In this document: positions 11,571-23,245 of the stretch, piece after piece
Numbering within the stretch: the first letter of the stretch is position 1
How the letters are laid out: each line of letters starts with the position of its first letter
DNA from: Trigonopsis variabilis
Taxonomy: Eukaryota > Ascomycota > Trigonopsidomycetes > Trigonopsidales > Trigonopsidaceae
Length of the DNA stretch: 64,000 nucleotides
Direction of reading: 5' to 3'
NCBI GenBank assembly: GCA_003707065.3
Contig: PPXM03000009.1
Span: 1-64,000 of the forward strand
Made by a program: the position numbers and the translations under genes
Notes under the pieces: generated by a model
What the model was told of the DNA's origin: nothing
Databases searched by the model: none
The model's input: the letters and a program-made list of their open reading frames with translations, nothing else

Positions 11571-12539
11571 ATGCAATTTTCATTGGGAAAGGCAAAGACT
11601 CAAACGAAAGAACCTAGAGCAAAGGCAAAAGCGACGAGGAATGTTTTCCAGGCGGAAGAATCGGACGATGAATCTGGCGATCATCGCCAAGAGGTGAATA
11701 CCCGGGTGGCTGCGTTCAATCGTCAAAACTTGGAGAAAGCAGACAAGTTCGCCCAAGAAGAAGATGAGTCTATTTACGACTACGACGGTGTGTATGATGC
11801 GATGAAAATGGGAGAGAGGTTAGCTACGCAGGCGAAATTAAAAGCAGACGAGGAGCGCAAGCCCAAGTACATGGAGCGGTTGCTTGATTCTGCCCAGCGG
11901 AGGAAAGTGGACCTCGAGCGAGCGAGAGACTTTCGGCTTAAGCGCGAGCGGGAAGCAGAGGGTGACGAGTTTGCCGATAAAGAGAAGTTCGTGACCAAGG
12001 CCTACAAGGCGGCCAAGGAAGAACGGGCGAGAATGGAAGAAGAAGAACGAAAGCGAGATGAGCAAAGTGGAAAGACAGGTCTCACGCATATGTATCGAAA
12101 CCTTTTAAATACAACAGAGGAAAAATACAAGGCCGGTCTTGCTGCAGTTGAGGCTGCATCTAGAGGAGAGTTAAAGGTGGAATCCAAGGTCGAAGAAACT
12201 AAGACGACATATGGAGAAGATGTTGCGGTCAATGATGACGGGGAGGTTGTCGATAAACGTCAGCTACTGCGGGCAGGCTTGAACGTAAAAGCCAAGGCGC
12301 CTCTCAAGACAGATACCACAAAGGCAAGAGTGGAGAAAGCACGACGACCCGAGCGCCCGCCTACAACGATGGCGACGAAAGATGATCTACAGAGAGGCTC
12401 GAAGCCCGATACAGCGGCATCCGCTCAAAAGTCAGCTCTGTCTAAGGATTCTATTATACAGTCCTCGGATCGGAAAAGCGCAGCGGCGGTCGCGGCCGCG
12501 CGGGAACGGTATCTTCAGCGCAAAAAAGCGGCTACTTAG
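11571..12539 (+). CDS. NSRP1/CCDC55-like nuclear speckle splicing regulator
   Basis: Single exon, 322 residues starting at the ATG at 11571, the first ATG in frame. The central DUF2040 domain is clear: EDESIYDYDGVYDAMK, RKPKYMERLLDSAQRRK, REREAEGDEFADKEKFVTKAYK. It is highly charged and largely helical, with a basic tail. The animal homologue NSRP1 is a nuclear speckle protein that affects alternative splice choice; function in fungi is inferred. No zinc finger or RRM is seen. The TAG stop lies inside the 3' end of the convergent dehydrogenase gene, so the two coding regions overlap by 8 bases (12532-12539). Confidence 0.85.
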   Translation: MQFSLGKAKTQTKEPRAKAKATRNVFQAEESDDESGDHRQEVNTRVAAFNRQNLEKADKFAQEEDESIYDYDGVYDAMKMGERLATQAKLKADEERKPKYMERLLDSAQRRKVDLERARDFRLKREREAEGDEFADKEKFVTKAYKAAKEERARMEEEERKRDEQSGKTGLTHMYRNLLNTTEEKYKAGLAAVEAASRGELKVESKVEETKTTYGEDVAVNDDGEVVDKRQLLRAGLNVKAKAPLKTDTTKARVEKARRPERPPTTMATKDDLQRGSKPDTAASAQKSALSKDSIIQSSDRKSAAAVAAARERYLQRKKAAT

Positions 12540-13534
12540 ACTTCTTGAGCTCGAAAGGAAGTCCAGCTTCTTCACGCAACAGCCCATAAACGCCAGTCAT
12601 ATCGCTTCGCAGCCCTCGTTTTTCGCTCAGTCGAGTCAAATGCTTGTCAATGATATCCAAGAATGGCATCGGCGTCTTGCATGCTTTGGCGAGAGTCTTG
12701 GCGTGTCGGCAATCCTTGAGGGCCAGCTCTGCTGCGAACTTAGGCGGATTGGCCACGTGATCACCATTTAGAAGGCGGGTCGAATACGGACCGATCAACG
12801 AGTTACCATACATGGCTTGGATCAGCTCATCATAAGCCTGAGACCCCACGCCCGAGGTCTCGGCAAAGGTGTAACCCTCACAGAGCGCTTCGACTACGCT
12901 AAGCATCATGCTGTTGCCAATCAGCTTGAGAGAGGTAGCTTTGCCCACATCTCCAGGCAATGAGATGATCCGCTTGCCCAGGACGTGGAGGATATAAGGA
13001 CGGATAAATTCAATCAGATCCTCTTCGCCGGCTATAGCAAAGACCAATTGGGCTGCTTGAGCGACAGCAACGGCTCCAAAAACTATCTTGTTAGCGCCTT
13101 CTTATTCGAATTGCCTTACCTGGAGCAGCGAGGAAATTCCCTCCCTCGCCATTCACTATCGTCTTGAGCTCCCTACTGGTATCGGGCAAAACTGTTGTCG
13201 AATCAATAAATAGTTTATCAGTAGACTTTCCCAACTCCGAGATGAGCTCCTGGTACAGAGTCAGAACGGACTGATCGTTACCAAGACAAGTAAAGATAAC
13301 ATCAGCATTTAGTACAACATCTTGAGGCCGCTCGACTGGAATAACCACCCCTTCGGGAAACTCCTTCACCAGCCGTTCAACCTTGGACTTTGTCCGGTTC
13401 CAGACTACCAGGCGGTCCAGCTTGCCGTTTTTGATCAGATTGGATGCCATTGCCTTGAGAGATCAGCACTGTATCTGCCTGGTACTTACATGGCCCATAT
13501 TTCCCAGGCCAACAAATGCGAATCGAGGAGCCAT
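12532..13534 (-). CDS. 3-hydroxyisobutyrate dehydrogenase-like NAD(P) oxidoreductase
   Basis: Three exons (13490-13534, 13120-13453, 12532-13082; introns 36 and 37 nt) encode 309 residues. The Rossmann motif is FVGLGNMGHAMASNL at the N-terminus, split by intron 1. Then come the substrate-loop DSTTVLPDTSREL and the catalytic-lysine helix KLIGNSMMLSVVEAL, which place it in the beta-hydroxyacid dehydrogenase superfamily (6PGDH-type NAD domain). The substrate-binding block reads APVFGAVAVAQAAQ instead of the usual APVSGG, so the substrate may not be 3-hydroxyisobutyrate. No mitochondrial presequence is evident, which argues against classical valine catabolism. The frame ends in KKSK and overlaps the NSRP1-like gene on the other strand. 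Confidence 0.85.
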
Positions 13535-14118
13535 GATGTGGGGTGGTGGGAATGATGAGCAGCGTGACCTTTATATCGGGACGTATCGCTTGAAGGGCAC
13601 TATGATGTCAACGTCATTGATTAAACCGTTGTAAAGATATGAGCTCGAGGTATTAAAAAGGCAATTCAAGCAGACTTTCTCAATGGGGAATAGTCTCGCA
13701 CGAGAGATAAAGCTCGATGTAGACCAAGTAACGGAGTTAGCGGAATGGTAATAATTCTTGCCAAGAATCTCGGGACGATTTGGCTCTAAAGGGCTGTTAT
13801 CCTGTATATTAAAGATTATTTAATCAAATCCAACAATGTATTTTAGGTAGTGAGCTTTAGTGCAATAACTACTGTACAATTAGTTTTTTTTCTACCGCTT
13901 CGACAGGATGTTCTCTCGATTTCCTGCGCAATGTAGTTAAAATCATAGTTGCAGGGCTTCAAACCAGTAGAACCGATGAGATTCCATATGTACTAGAACT
14001 GTGGCTCCTACGCGTGGACTAAGAAATCAAATGGACCGGGAAAGCAAGGCTGACGCATTGGCGGTGTCAATTGGTTGTGGGACATCACGAACGTCAAAGT
14101 GACAACCAGGTCGACGAG
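13535..14118. other. divergent intergenic region, nothing recognised
   Basis: This 584 bp stretch separates the divergent dehydrogenase and capping-enzyme genes. It is AT-rich around 13800-13900. No gene or RNA was recognised; it presumably holds both promoters. Confidence 0.5.
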
Positions 14119-15432
14119 ATGGAGATTGAGATCCCAGGCCCGGTGGTCTCATCCGACGAAGCTTCGTATCTGGAAAATATCATTCAGAACTTACTGGGGT
14201 TATCGTCTTATAAGTTTCCCGGTAAGACCTTCCGTCAAGGACGATGAGATGAAGACATGGAACTAAGACTCGATAGGAGCTCAACCGGTGTCAATGACAT
14301 TGAAGCATCTCGAGCAGGACCTTATGAACGAAGAGTAAGTTGAGTAAGGGAAAAAATTAATGCAAGTTTTTTTGTTTGCGAGAAGACGGATGGATTACGG
14401 GCGTTGATGTTCAATCATCGAAGCGAGGAAGGATCACAAGTATACTTAGTAAGGAAATCTAATGAGCCAAGCTTACGTCTGATAACTAGGAAAAGCGAAT
14501 TCCATTTTATCCAAGGGTTGACTTTTAAAGATAGCAAAGGGCTGCCGCAGCGGGATTTCTTGATCGACGGAGAACTCGTTATCGACCAGTACGACGATGG
14601 GAAACAAATCATGAGATACCTAGTATTCGATGCACTTTATGTTGAGGAACGATCTTTACTTTCGCGTTCGTACGATAAACGGCTGGCCTATTATCAAGAG
14701 TTTGTTCAAAAGCCCTTAAACAGGCTGGCCAAACAACATCCTGAAGTATACGAACGTTTTCCTTTTGGCTTATCCATGAAACAGATGGAGTTCGCCTATG
14801 CTTTACCCCGGTTATTTAACGAGATAATCCCCAAATTACATCACGCCAGTGATGGGCTGATTTTCACCAGCAAAGGGGCTGAATACGTCCTTGGGACTAA
14901 CGATAAAATCCTGAAATGGAAACCCGCAGAGGAAAATTCGATTGATTTTCAGCTGATTCTTGAATTTTCTCTCTATACTGATCCCGACACAAATGAAGTC
15001 TACCCTGATTACGACGCCAAACCAAAGTTTATCTTGAACGAGTGGCTGGGTGGTAAAAATCACCACGAGTTTGCCGAGATGACGGTGTCTGATGCCCAAT
15101 GGCAGGAATTCAAGGATCTTGAGCAACCGCTGATGGAGCGAATAGTGGAGTGTTTCAGAGATAAGGAAGGTAACTGGCGATTTTTGCGGTTCAGAGATGA
15201 CAAATTGAACGGGAACCATACCAGCGTCATCACCAAGATCCTCCAAAGCATGGACGATTGTGTCACAAAGGAGCAGCTTATTGCTGCCTCAGACAAAATC
15301 AGGGAAAACTGGAAACGACGAGAAGCCAAAGCCCATGAGAAAGATGGGCGATCGATCACTAACGGTGGTGATCAATCTCATAAACGAGAATCAGATACAG
15401 TGGAAGGACCCTCAAAGCGGTTACGGGAATGA
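14119..15432 (+). CDS. CEG1: mRNA capping enzyme guanylyltransferase (alpha) subunit
   Basis: Three exons (14119-14221, 14277-14334, 14367-15432; introns 55 and 32 nt) encode 408 residues. Motif I is CEKTDGLRAL with nucleotidyl-lysine Lys60. Others are seen: FLIDGELVID (motif III/IIIa), SDGLIFTSKGAEY (motif IV), LKWKPAEENSIDFQ (motif V) and the C-terminal OB fold ending in WRFLRFRDDKLNGNHTSV. Such proteins transfer GMP to the 5' diphosphate end of nascent mRNA and bind the Pol II CTD. Fungi of this type use a separate triphosphatase subunit; none is fused here. The start at 14119 precedes the family-typical SYKFPGAQPVS segment. It is convergent with Rpn14. Confidence 0.93.
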
Positions 15433-15594
15433 GTCCGCTTTCCATACAATAAGACCTCACCCTTTTATTCCTCTACGTTCCTCTGAAAGATCGCTTCGAG
15501 GCAACATATCGACTGCTTCAAGCAACGTTCTGAGACAAGCCCTTTGTTGTTCTACAATATTATCGAGATAACACCATGTACATTAGCCAAACCC

Positions 15595-17045
15595 TTACAT
15601 TGATTCTTTTCCTCGGTAGATCTTGATCCCGTCGTCTTTTCCGGCAACATAGACTGCAGAGCCTCGGTTGACTACACCCACTGTCGGGGTAAGGTCAAAG
15701 CCAGAGTAGTAGACGAGGTTTTTCTCTGGTTCTGCCGCAAATGCTGGGACATGGATGACAAAGGGAACACCATCAACCGGAGCACAGGCCAGGGTATTGG
15801 TAGCTTCATCGTAGGCCAATTGACTGATCGTACTCTTGCTCTTTGTCACGCTGAAAATGGGCTCCGCGTGAGACTGCAAATCCCACATTTGCACGATTCC
15901 GCCAGACGTTCCAATGAAAACAGAAGTTCCGGAACAGACCAAGGTGGTGATTTCTTCTGATGACGCTGCCCAGGAACAATTGAACGTGATGACGGGCTGC
16001 TTAGTATGGAGATCAAAGGCAATGATCCTTCCTGAAGCGAAAGCGGTAACAGCGAGCTTTCCCAGACACTCAAATTCCAAAGAGTGATCACCGAGTTGGA
16101 GGACAGATGATGCTAAAGGTGATTCTGTAACGTCGACGGCCACAGCGGGATCTATCTCGGCAGGAACGTCGGTGCCTTGATGAGCAGTGAAAGTAAAGAT
16201 ATTTTTTCCTGATCCACACTCCCTACACACGGTTAGCAAGATGACGTAGAGCGAGTGATAGTTACCATAGTCGCACGGTTCCATCTCTAGAGGCGGCTGA
16301 AGTTAGGATTGGCCTACACCAGACGTTTACTTACACAGAAAGTTCCGGCCCCTTCCTATTGGAGCCAGATCGACGACCGGCCCCGTATGGCCAGTAAAAG
16401 TCCGAGCATTACTGCCGTCTATGGCACTCCACAGTTTGACAAGCATATCGCCGCCGGCTGAAAGAACGACTTGACCCGAAGGGAAGAACATGCAATGCTG
16501 GACATAATCCAAATGGCCTTCAAGGACTCTCTATGTTGTCAGTTTATTTCTAATAAACGACTCACAACCGTCGAGAGTTCTCCCGATAAGGTCTCGATAC
16601 GTAGAGTACCCTGATTGTCGCCATATAATAGTAAATCACCCTGTGGAGACACATCAATACAAGAAATACCTGGACAAGTTAGAAAATTGGGCCAATCAAG
16701 CGAGAAATTACCTCGAACGGATGAGAGGATAGACTTGGTCGGTCGTTCGACAATAGCATCAGTCACTCCGAGTTCCGAGCAAGATACAGATAAAGTAAAC
16801 TGAAGAGTGAGCAATAAATCTACCAATAGAAGCACACGCACCTCGTCGACTTGTTTGACAGAGATCTTGTCGAGGCTTCGGAGATGGAGTTGGCCATCTT
16901 CATGAACGACATCTATAGAGCCATGGACCGAATGGCCATCTAAAGTCACCGTGACCCAAAATTGGTCTCTAGCTACCTTATGGCTAGAAACGTCTCGAAT
17001 GACATCGGAATAGGTGGGCTGGACGGATACCAAGGGAATGAACAT
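15595..17045 (-). CDS. RPN14: proteasome assembly chaperone Rpn14/PAAF1, WD40 protein
   Basis: Six exons (16842-17045, 16712-16799, 16566-16669, 16335-16530, 16266-16296, 15595-16222) encode 416 residues; introns are 42, 42, 35, 38 and 43 nt, and one exon has only 31 nt. The order of repeats follows human PAAF1: ISCIDVSPQGDLLLYGDNQG, the strongly conserved FFPSGQVVLSAGGD, WSAIDGSNARTFTGHTG, GRGRNFLSASRDGTVRLWECGSG, then weaker blades to the end. The Rpn14/PAAF1 family binds Rpt ATPases, mainly Rpt6, during assembly of the 19S base. It could be confused with other WD40 proteins, but the FFPSG/GRGRN combination is specific. TIM13 lies downstream in coordinate order, transcribed the same way, 219 bp away. 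Confidence 0.87.
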
Positions 17046-17264
17046 TAAGAAGGATAGATGACGACTTGGTAACAGGAACCAAGGACGGAGAAAATGAAGT
17101 GGAAAGTTTGATTTTTCTTCACCTTTATAACTAGAAGGATTCTACGAGATCTAAAAGAATTATTTACGTCACTCTTGATCCATCTCGCTATGGTCAATCA
17201 ATCGCAAACTTCCAACAAAAGGGACTTTATATATACAAAATATCATGTCTAATCACATAGTCCT

Positions 17265-17590
17265 TTATTGAGAAGCTTGTTGGATTCTAGCCAGGTACAT
17301 CCGGCTAGTGAGATTCCATGCCGCCATGTATTTCTGAACACACATATTCACACAGTCGAGTTCAGCAGGCGAGAGTTTATCTTGAGGAGGAGACATCACG
17401 CAACTGTGGAAACAATTAGAAGTAGTTTTCTTGCATCCAGTCAGCAAATCGTTATCTTTCAGGCCAGACTTACATTAACCAATTCAGTCGCGTTGGCCAT
17501 ATTCAGCTCATTAGCAACTTCCTCCTTGATTTTGGCCACAAGATCCGAATCTTTGTTTGCATCGTTTGATTTACCTCCAAACCCGAGCAT
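17265..17590 (-). CDS. TIM13: mitochondrial intermembrane-space chaperone Tim13
   Basis: Two exons (17474-17590 and 17265-17429; 44 nt intron) give 93 residues, the normal size for a small Tim. The twin CX3C pairs are C45/C49 and C65/C69, which form the two disulfides oxidised by Mia40. MANATELVNKTTSNCF and KYMAAWNLTSRMYLARIQ match Tim13 rather than Tim8, Tim9 or Tim10. With Tim8 it forms a hexamer that guides hydrophobic inner-membrane precursors such as Tim23. The intron sits just before the first cysteine pair. Confidence 0.92.
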
Positions 17591-18087
17591 GACGATGGAT
17601 TTGATGGAGCGGTTGTGCTTTGTGACCGTTGCTATATGATCCTGTCAAGCCGTCACGGAAGTAGCGCATGTCTAGGTAATGTGGAGTATTAGCTCGAGCC
17701 AGTCTGGCGCTCTGTGGGGTCATGCAATGGCTTGTGGGCTAGCTAAAGTTTCGCTTCTCTAGCTGGTTGTCTCTTTGTTTTGCTTTCACATCTGATACTT
17801 GATATTTGATGAATTGTGATAAGTATCGGAAAATACTTGCACAAGTCTTGTGTTCTTCTTGACAATATCTTAGAGAGAGAATGGTTTCGATGTGTGTTTG
17901 TAAAATAGGCAGTTGCGTTTTTTGTCGACTGAATGGTTACAGGGCGTCGTATCAAGAATAGGTCGTGGACTCGTCGTAGAAGCCAGGTCACAATTCTCAT
18001 GCAATGGACTATTATAAGAGTCCCGATAGTATGTAAAATTGATTGTCAAAGGGATCTTTATATCTTTAATTCAGTTGAGATCAACCA
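17591..18087. other. intergenic, nothing recognised
   Basis: This 497 bp stretch upstream of TIM13 holds no recognised gene. It includes short AT-rich runs (17790-17870) but no clear snoRNA boxes or tRNA. Confidence 0.5.
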
Positions 18088-18515
18088 TTAAACAGTCTCA
18101 TTACCCCCTGTTAATGCATTGGCGCTGACTTCTATGAAGGACTGGGAATTCAAGAGAGCTCCCAGATCAATTAAATATAAATCATTGCTGCCACCCAATA
18201 CTGCGCAGAGAGAAACAATGTTTGACTCGGTTTGAAAGTGTCGCATAGCAGTCATCTGATTGAGCACCAGGCTGCCCGTCCCTGTTGGCTTCCAAGTCAT
18301 AATATGAAAATTACCTTGAGAACTAGTAATCAGCCTGCGGTTCCATACAAGGCACATGAACTTCTAGTGATTACTTCTTAACTCACGGTCAGGGTGTGGT
18401 GTTGCACGATGAGACCTAGCGTTTCCCTCGGGAGAAAGAGCGTTGCTATTCGATATCTGCTAATAAGTCCTGAACTGGAAGTCAGGAGCTCGTGTCGTAT
18501 CTCCTTTTTAACCAT
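18088..18515 (-). CDS. uncertain small gene or 3' end of a multi-exon gene
   Basis: I do not recognise this gene. A reading frame ending at 18088 has a beta-rich, WD-repeat-like texture (RLITSSQGNFHIMTWKP and LGGSNDLYLIDLGALL). It can be joined in frame to an upstream frame starting with ATG at 18515 by removing 18364-18386, which has a GTGAGT donor and a CTAG acceptor. That intron would be only 23 nt, shorter than any other in the window, so the join is doubtful. Further coding-like frames lie upstream on the same strand up to about 19200. The whole may be one many-exon gene I could not resolve, or a decayed one. If real the short model has 134 residues. Confidence 0.3.
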
Positions 18516-20366
18516 GGCGTAGCCAGCTTTAGTTTGGGCTGAATATCACCATGCGAGATAACACATGGGAGTGACGTTCGTCATATAGGGCCTCTGCTAG
18601 CACATCATGCAAAAGACCGCTGCAAGCTAAGAAAGGACTAAGCCCAAATGCAAAACGGTATCAGCCGTATAATTTCCAATCCTGGCAAGATCAAACCAAC
18701 TTGGTCTAGGTCTTGCTCGCGACGTAGTATTATTTCAAACGTTAAGCCGGGGACCAAGACGGTGGATGCGATTGTTCTTGTTCGCCGACGATCACGCCGA
18801 TTAATAGTGACCTCTGACTGGAGATAGCTTCTTGGACGCGATCTGGTCCAAAGGCAAATGATCCTGTGCTTTCACGTCTGGCCATCGATTTTGACAACAT
18901 ATTCTTGCGAACGAGCTCACGAACTTACGTCTTTATTCATGCTCGCAAACATGTCGGAGTAAGACGGGCGTTGTCCTGACAGAACTCTTCACTCGGGACA
19001 GGCCTCATCTGTCGCGCGACATGGTATCTACCTACTATCGTGCTGCAAGCCAAGTATGGCAAAGTGTACACTAGCCAGTTCGATATCTGGAGAGCCTAAA
19101 ACTCGTGCACCTGTGAGCGAGGCGAATGTTCGTAGAAAAAGAACCTGTACGATTCCCATTTTACAATGACATAGCACTCCAATAGAAGAGATACTCTCTC
19201 TTGTCTGTACGTTTCATCTGAAGTGCTCTCAATCATGTATTAGCGCTACCGAATGATGACGATGGAAGAGCCACAATGACTACAAGGACCAAGCTGTCCA
19301 TATAGAGTTTCGGATAAATGAGAGATTAGCCGCTTAATCGACATGAGAGGGTCATCTCTGTCCCCGATTGCAGTTTAGAGAAAAACCACAAAACTATGCT
19401 GCCTGCGAAGCGAAGGATGAGGAAATGAGCGTCCGATAAGGAAAAAGATAATGTAGATTAATTTACAGAGGAAAAATTTCACCGCCGATGTGATTTTGGT
19501 GGAAGGACCGGGCTAATCACGGGGCATCGGTGATAGTGGCTCCAAGACGATGAATGTATATCAAGGGGTTAATAGCAAATGGGGCAGCGGGGTAATAGTT
19601 CCCAGGCCATCGCCACATGGTGCATGCATCATCTCGTTACTGGCAAGATCGAACTTGCTTGAAGCTCAAGTGATTGAGGTGCAAGTTCATGGTTTTGGAA
19701 CAGAAACCACTTCCTATTAACCGGTTGTCGATTCTGCAGCCGCGAGGCTAAGGAATGCTCAGGAAGAAATCGGGTCTATTCTGGGACCATCTTATACGAT
19801 GGAGCGAAAATTACTGACCTTTATTATCCCAAGAGAGAAGCTGATTAACGGGTATCCGGGCCGTTCGAGAGACATTGAGCGGAAAAGATGAAAGATATAG
19901 ATATTCATCTGAATTTTTTACAAAGGAAAAAGAAAGGGGCTACTGTTGCTGGTGCGTACGAAGCAAGAATGGGCGCAAACATTCCAGCGGGAATCCAGAG
20001 TCGATACACGGACTTGGCAGTAAAATATGGTCCCGAAAATGATCAGAATGGTGACACGGGTGAGGGGTAGATATGCATAGAAGGCAGAGTAAGCCTAGAA
20101 CGCGGACAAGATTGTGCCTGACAGTAGAAAAGCGCGAAATAAATTGGGATTCTTAACCAATTTGTAGGTAGGGCATCGCCTGACAAAGATCCAAGCTCGA
20201 TCGAATGAAAAGCCTTGGTCTGGAGTGTGACAAGTATCGTCCCAACTGGCCAGATCAGCCGTTTGGATGTCCCATCCTGCCAGTTGGTCAACAACCCAAG
20301 GACGACATTGATCGCTTTTACCACCATCAGGAGATTTCGACAATAGGCGTGATTTTGGACCATGCC
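18516..20366. other. long gene-poor stretch
   Basis: About 1.85 kb between the uncertain minus-strand gene and DGAT1 has no long frame and no domain I recognise. On the minus strand, 18560-19200 contains several 40-55 codon frames bounded by plausible splice sites. On the plus strand, frames of 57 codons (19721-19891) and 60 codons (19888-20070) overlap as ATGA. None resembles a known protein. It could be a decayed gene, a non-coding RNA region, or an unresolved multi-exon gene. Confidence 0.4.
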
Positions 20367-21948
20367 ATGTCGGATTCTTTGAAACAACGCAAAGGTTCAG
20401 AGACTGTCGAGCAGCCTGCAGAAAGACCTGCCTCTCTTCGGCTCAAGTCCAAATCTCCTCCTGATTTCACAGCCGCTCATCTTTTTCCCATACATACAAA
20501 AGCCAATATCTCGGTGTTATCCAATGACAGTATCCTTGAAGGTGCTGCACGTTTGGCGCCTCCCTCTCTTCGTGGCTTTCGAAACCTGTTTGGCTTGATT
20601 TTGAGTAAGTCCGGCTAGTGGACGCGCTTCTAACCTCACAGCCTCTGCCACGCTCAAACTATTCTTCGAAAACTATCTAAAGGTACGAGTCTCAACCAAT
20701 TATCTAGACAGGGTTTGGTTGATATAGAAAGTCAGCCCAAGCTCGATGCTTTGATGACCTTGTCTGTGGCTGCGCTGTTTACTAACCCTCTAGTATGGCA
20801 AGTTCATTACATCTCCCATGCTGCAGATCCCTCGGAGGGACTATGAAATCGGACTCATTCTTACTTCTACAATTCCCATTCACCTTTTTGTGTCTCTGTT
20901 GATCGAACGCGCGGCGGCGGCCATGGCCACTGACCAAAGAGAGCCTAAGAAAGGACGTGTCTATAAAGACCAGCACCTTTGGACCACCATTGCCGCCCTC
21001 CATATCCTCAATGCATCTCTGTGCCTCACCCTATCATCCATCATTGTTTATTTTTACATCTTCCACTTCACCGTCGGCACATTCTGTGAAGTTCATGCAG
21101 TCATAGTCGCCCTTAAAGTCGCCTCATACGCTCTGACCAACCGCGATCTCCGTCGTGCATACTTGCTAGGCGAGCCTGTCCCCGGACTTTACGCAGGCGT
21201 CCCTTATCCCACAAATCTCACTGTCGGTAATATTGTCTATTACTGGTGGGCCCCCACCTTGATCTACCAACCTGTATACCCACAGGTGTCGAAAATCAGA
21301 TTTTCCTACTGTGTCAAGCGCGTCGCTGAGATTGTCGGCTTGGTCCTCATCATGACGTTTCTCTCTCTCCAGTTCGCAGTGCCTCTCCTCCGTAACATCT
21401 TGGAGTCTTTTGACGACAATGACTACATTGGTGTCATTGATGGCCTGCTTAAGCTGTCCATCCTCTCTATTGTTGTGTGGTTCTGCGGTTTCCTTGCATT
21501 GTTCCAGTCTGGACTAAACCTTCTAGCGGAACTTACCCGCTTCTCCGATCGGAATTTTTATGGGAAGTGGTGGAATAGTGGCTCGATGGGCACATTCTGG
21601 CGCCTTTGGAACAAACCAATATCAAACTATCTTCGTCGGCACGTCTACTCTCCCCTCGTTGACCGAGGCCTTAGCCCCACGCTCTCATCCGTCGTTGTCT
21701 TCTTTGTGTCAGCCGTCCTTCATGAGCTTGTGGCAGGAGCCGCCACTCATGTTTTCATAGGAGCCGCGTTTTTCTGTATGTTTGTCCAAGTGCCAATCAT
21801 CGCCGCAACCCGTCCTTTGGAGAAGATTCGCGGCCCAGCGACCGTGGTGGGCAACTGTATAATGTGGTTTAGTCTTCTGTTTGGAATGCCGTTTGGGTTT
21901 CTCCTCTATGTCCTGTCTTGGAACATCAAGTACGGTAAGGAGTCATAG
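20367..21948 (+). CDS. diacylglycerol O-acyltransferase, DGAT1 type (MBOAT)
   Basis: Four exons (20367-20604, 20642-20682, 20712-20792, 20827-21948; introns 37, 29 and 34 nt) encode 493 residues. It has a hydrophilic N-terminus and many membrane helices. The DGAT/sterol-acyltransferase signature FYGKWWN is at about 364-370, the fatty acyl-CoA block APTLIYQPVYP at about 262-272, and the catalytic MBOAT His at about 419 in SAVLHELVAG. DGAT1 enzymes make triacylglycerol from diacylglycerol and acyl-CoA in the ER. Baker's yeast lacks this class but oleaginous yeasts have it. Start uncertain: an in-frame ATG at 20205 would add 54 unconserved residues; 20367 gives the normal short leader. The 29 nt intron is the shortest firm one in the window. 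Confidence 0.9.
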
Positions 21949-22153
21949 GCAGGAGAATTGAAAAATTAAGAGTATTGGTTTCTACTGAGTAGACGACTGG
22001 TATGGGCGGTGGAGGAAGGAGATCGATGTGGTCCCAGAAAGGAAGTAGTATAGAAAGACTACGGGGATATGAAGCAAATTACTTTTTATTTGGGAACCAT
22101 ACACCCATGTTTTTTAAGATGTTTTATTCACACAATCTCTGTGCGTTCCAGCG

Positions 22154-23245
22154 TTAGAAACCCAATGGTGAACCTTTTTTGGTGCTGCCAGATTTCCACG
22201 TCCGGTAGGCGACAGATCCCCCGTAGATCAGCGCCGAAATTAGGACCATGTAGAAGATGAACTTGAAAAAGAGCCAGATGTAACCAAGGAACCCACGCGA
22301 GGAAGAGGAAGCGGGGCGGGTTTGAGGGCGACGGGGAGTTGGACGGGAAGAAGATGACTCACCTAGGAGGAGATTGGAGACTTGGACGGACAGCAGATCG
22401 TGGTCGGCGCTAAGTTCCCCAGTCTCAGCCGAGAATCCTAGATAGACCGTGGAAGGGAGACTTGCCTTTGGAATAACAAAGCATTCTTGCCATTCGTCTT
22501 CTCCTTTGTAAGACACGTCGAGAGAGAGGTAGTCGTCCTTGACATAGGTTAGCCGTCCTTTGGCAGGACCGTTAGAGTTGATAAGACCCTTGAGCGAACA
22601 CGAGCCGGCAGCCTGGCCCATGCCATCTTGTTGCTTGTCGTAGGACGTCTTTCCGTCGCCCAGCATCGCCATTACATATGGAAAGGCGTTTCTGTTTTTA
22701 CTATTCTTATAGGTATCGATGAAAACTCCCAATCCTTCGAAGTAATCGGCAGATCCGAACACGGGACCTTGCTTGGCTCGGTCGCGGGTCAACCAAAGGG
22801 CCAGACCATCGCCCACCAGATTCTTTGATCCTTCCGACGCTATGTGGAACTCAAACTCTACCTTACATGTTAGAATACCAATAATAAACTATATACTTGC
22901 TTCGAAATCCGTCGTAGATATAGGAAGGCGAGAGAAAATCCACCCAGCCTGAGACGACTGATCACTAGTGAGACGAATATATCTGCGAGTCAGTGACTGA
23001 AGAAAAGGACGACACAAATTGGGTCTGAGAGACGGTCGATTGACTTCATTACATGCAACTTACTTTTCGTTTCGAATCACGGTACTTCCTCCATAGTCAA
23101 ACCACCGAGTCAGCATATTATTGGCTAGATAAGGCGGTTGGAGGCTATGTGTTCGAAGAGGGATCCGCTTGACGGAAGAATCCGCCGAAAGAGCAGCGAC
23201 CAGACCTATAAATGTAATGAACCAGACCAACATGGCCGAAGGCAT
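22154..23245 (-). CDS. L-type (legume-like) lectin cargo receptor, VIP36/ERGIC-53 family
   Basis: Three exons (23064-23245, 22901-22982, 22154-22861) encode 323 residues. The 81 nt first intron is the longest in the window. The second, 22862-22900, uses a GC-AG donor: the exon ends GAA, the donor is GCAAGT, and the only alternative GT donor breaks the frame. A signal peptide (about 1-20) is followed by the lectin fold with VEFEFHIAS, GDGLALWLTRD, GPVFGSADYFEGLGVFIDTY and the HD loop ADHDLLSVQV. A transmembrane helix (WLFFKFIFYMVLISALIYGG) and a short tail ending in GSPLGF follow. Such receptors carry glycoproteins between ER and Golgi. The Asp and His of the Ca/sugar site appear present. Starting at 23245 gives the clean signal peptide. 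Confidence 0.9.

Noticed and set aside
19721-20070. Two overlapping plus-strand frames before DGAT1
   Set aside because: Short, the first without a proper start, no homology recognised and no conserved motif; chance frames are likely.
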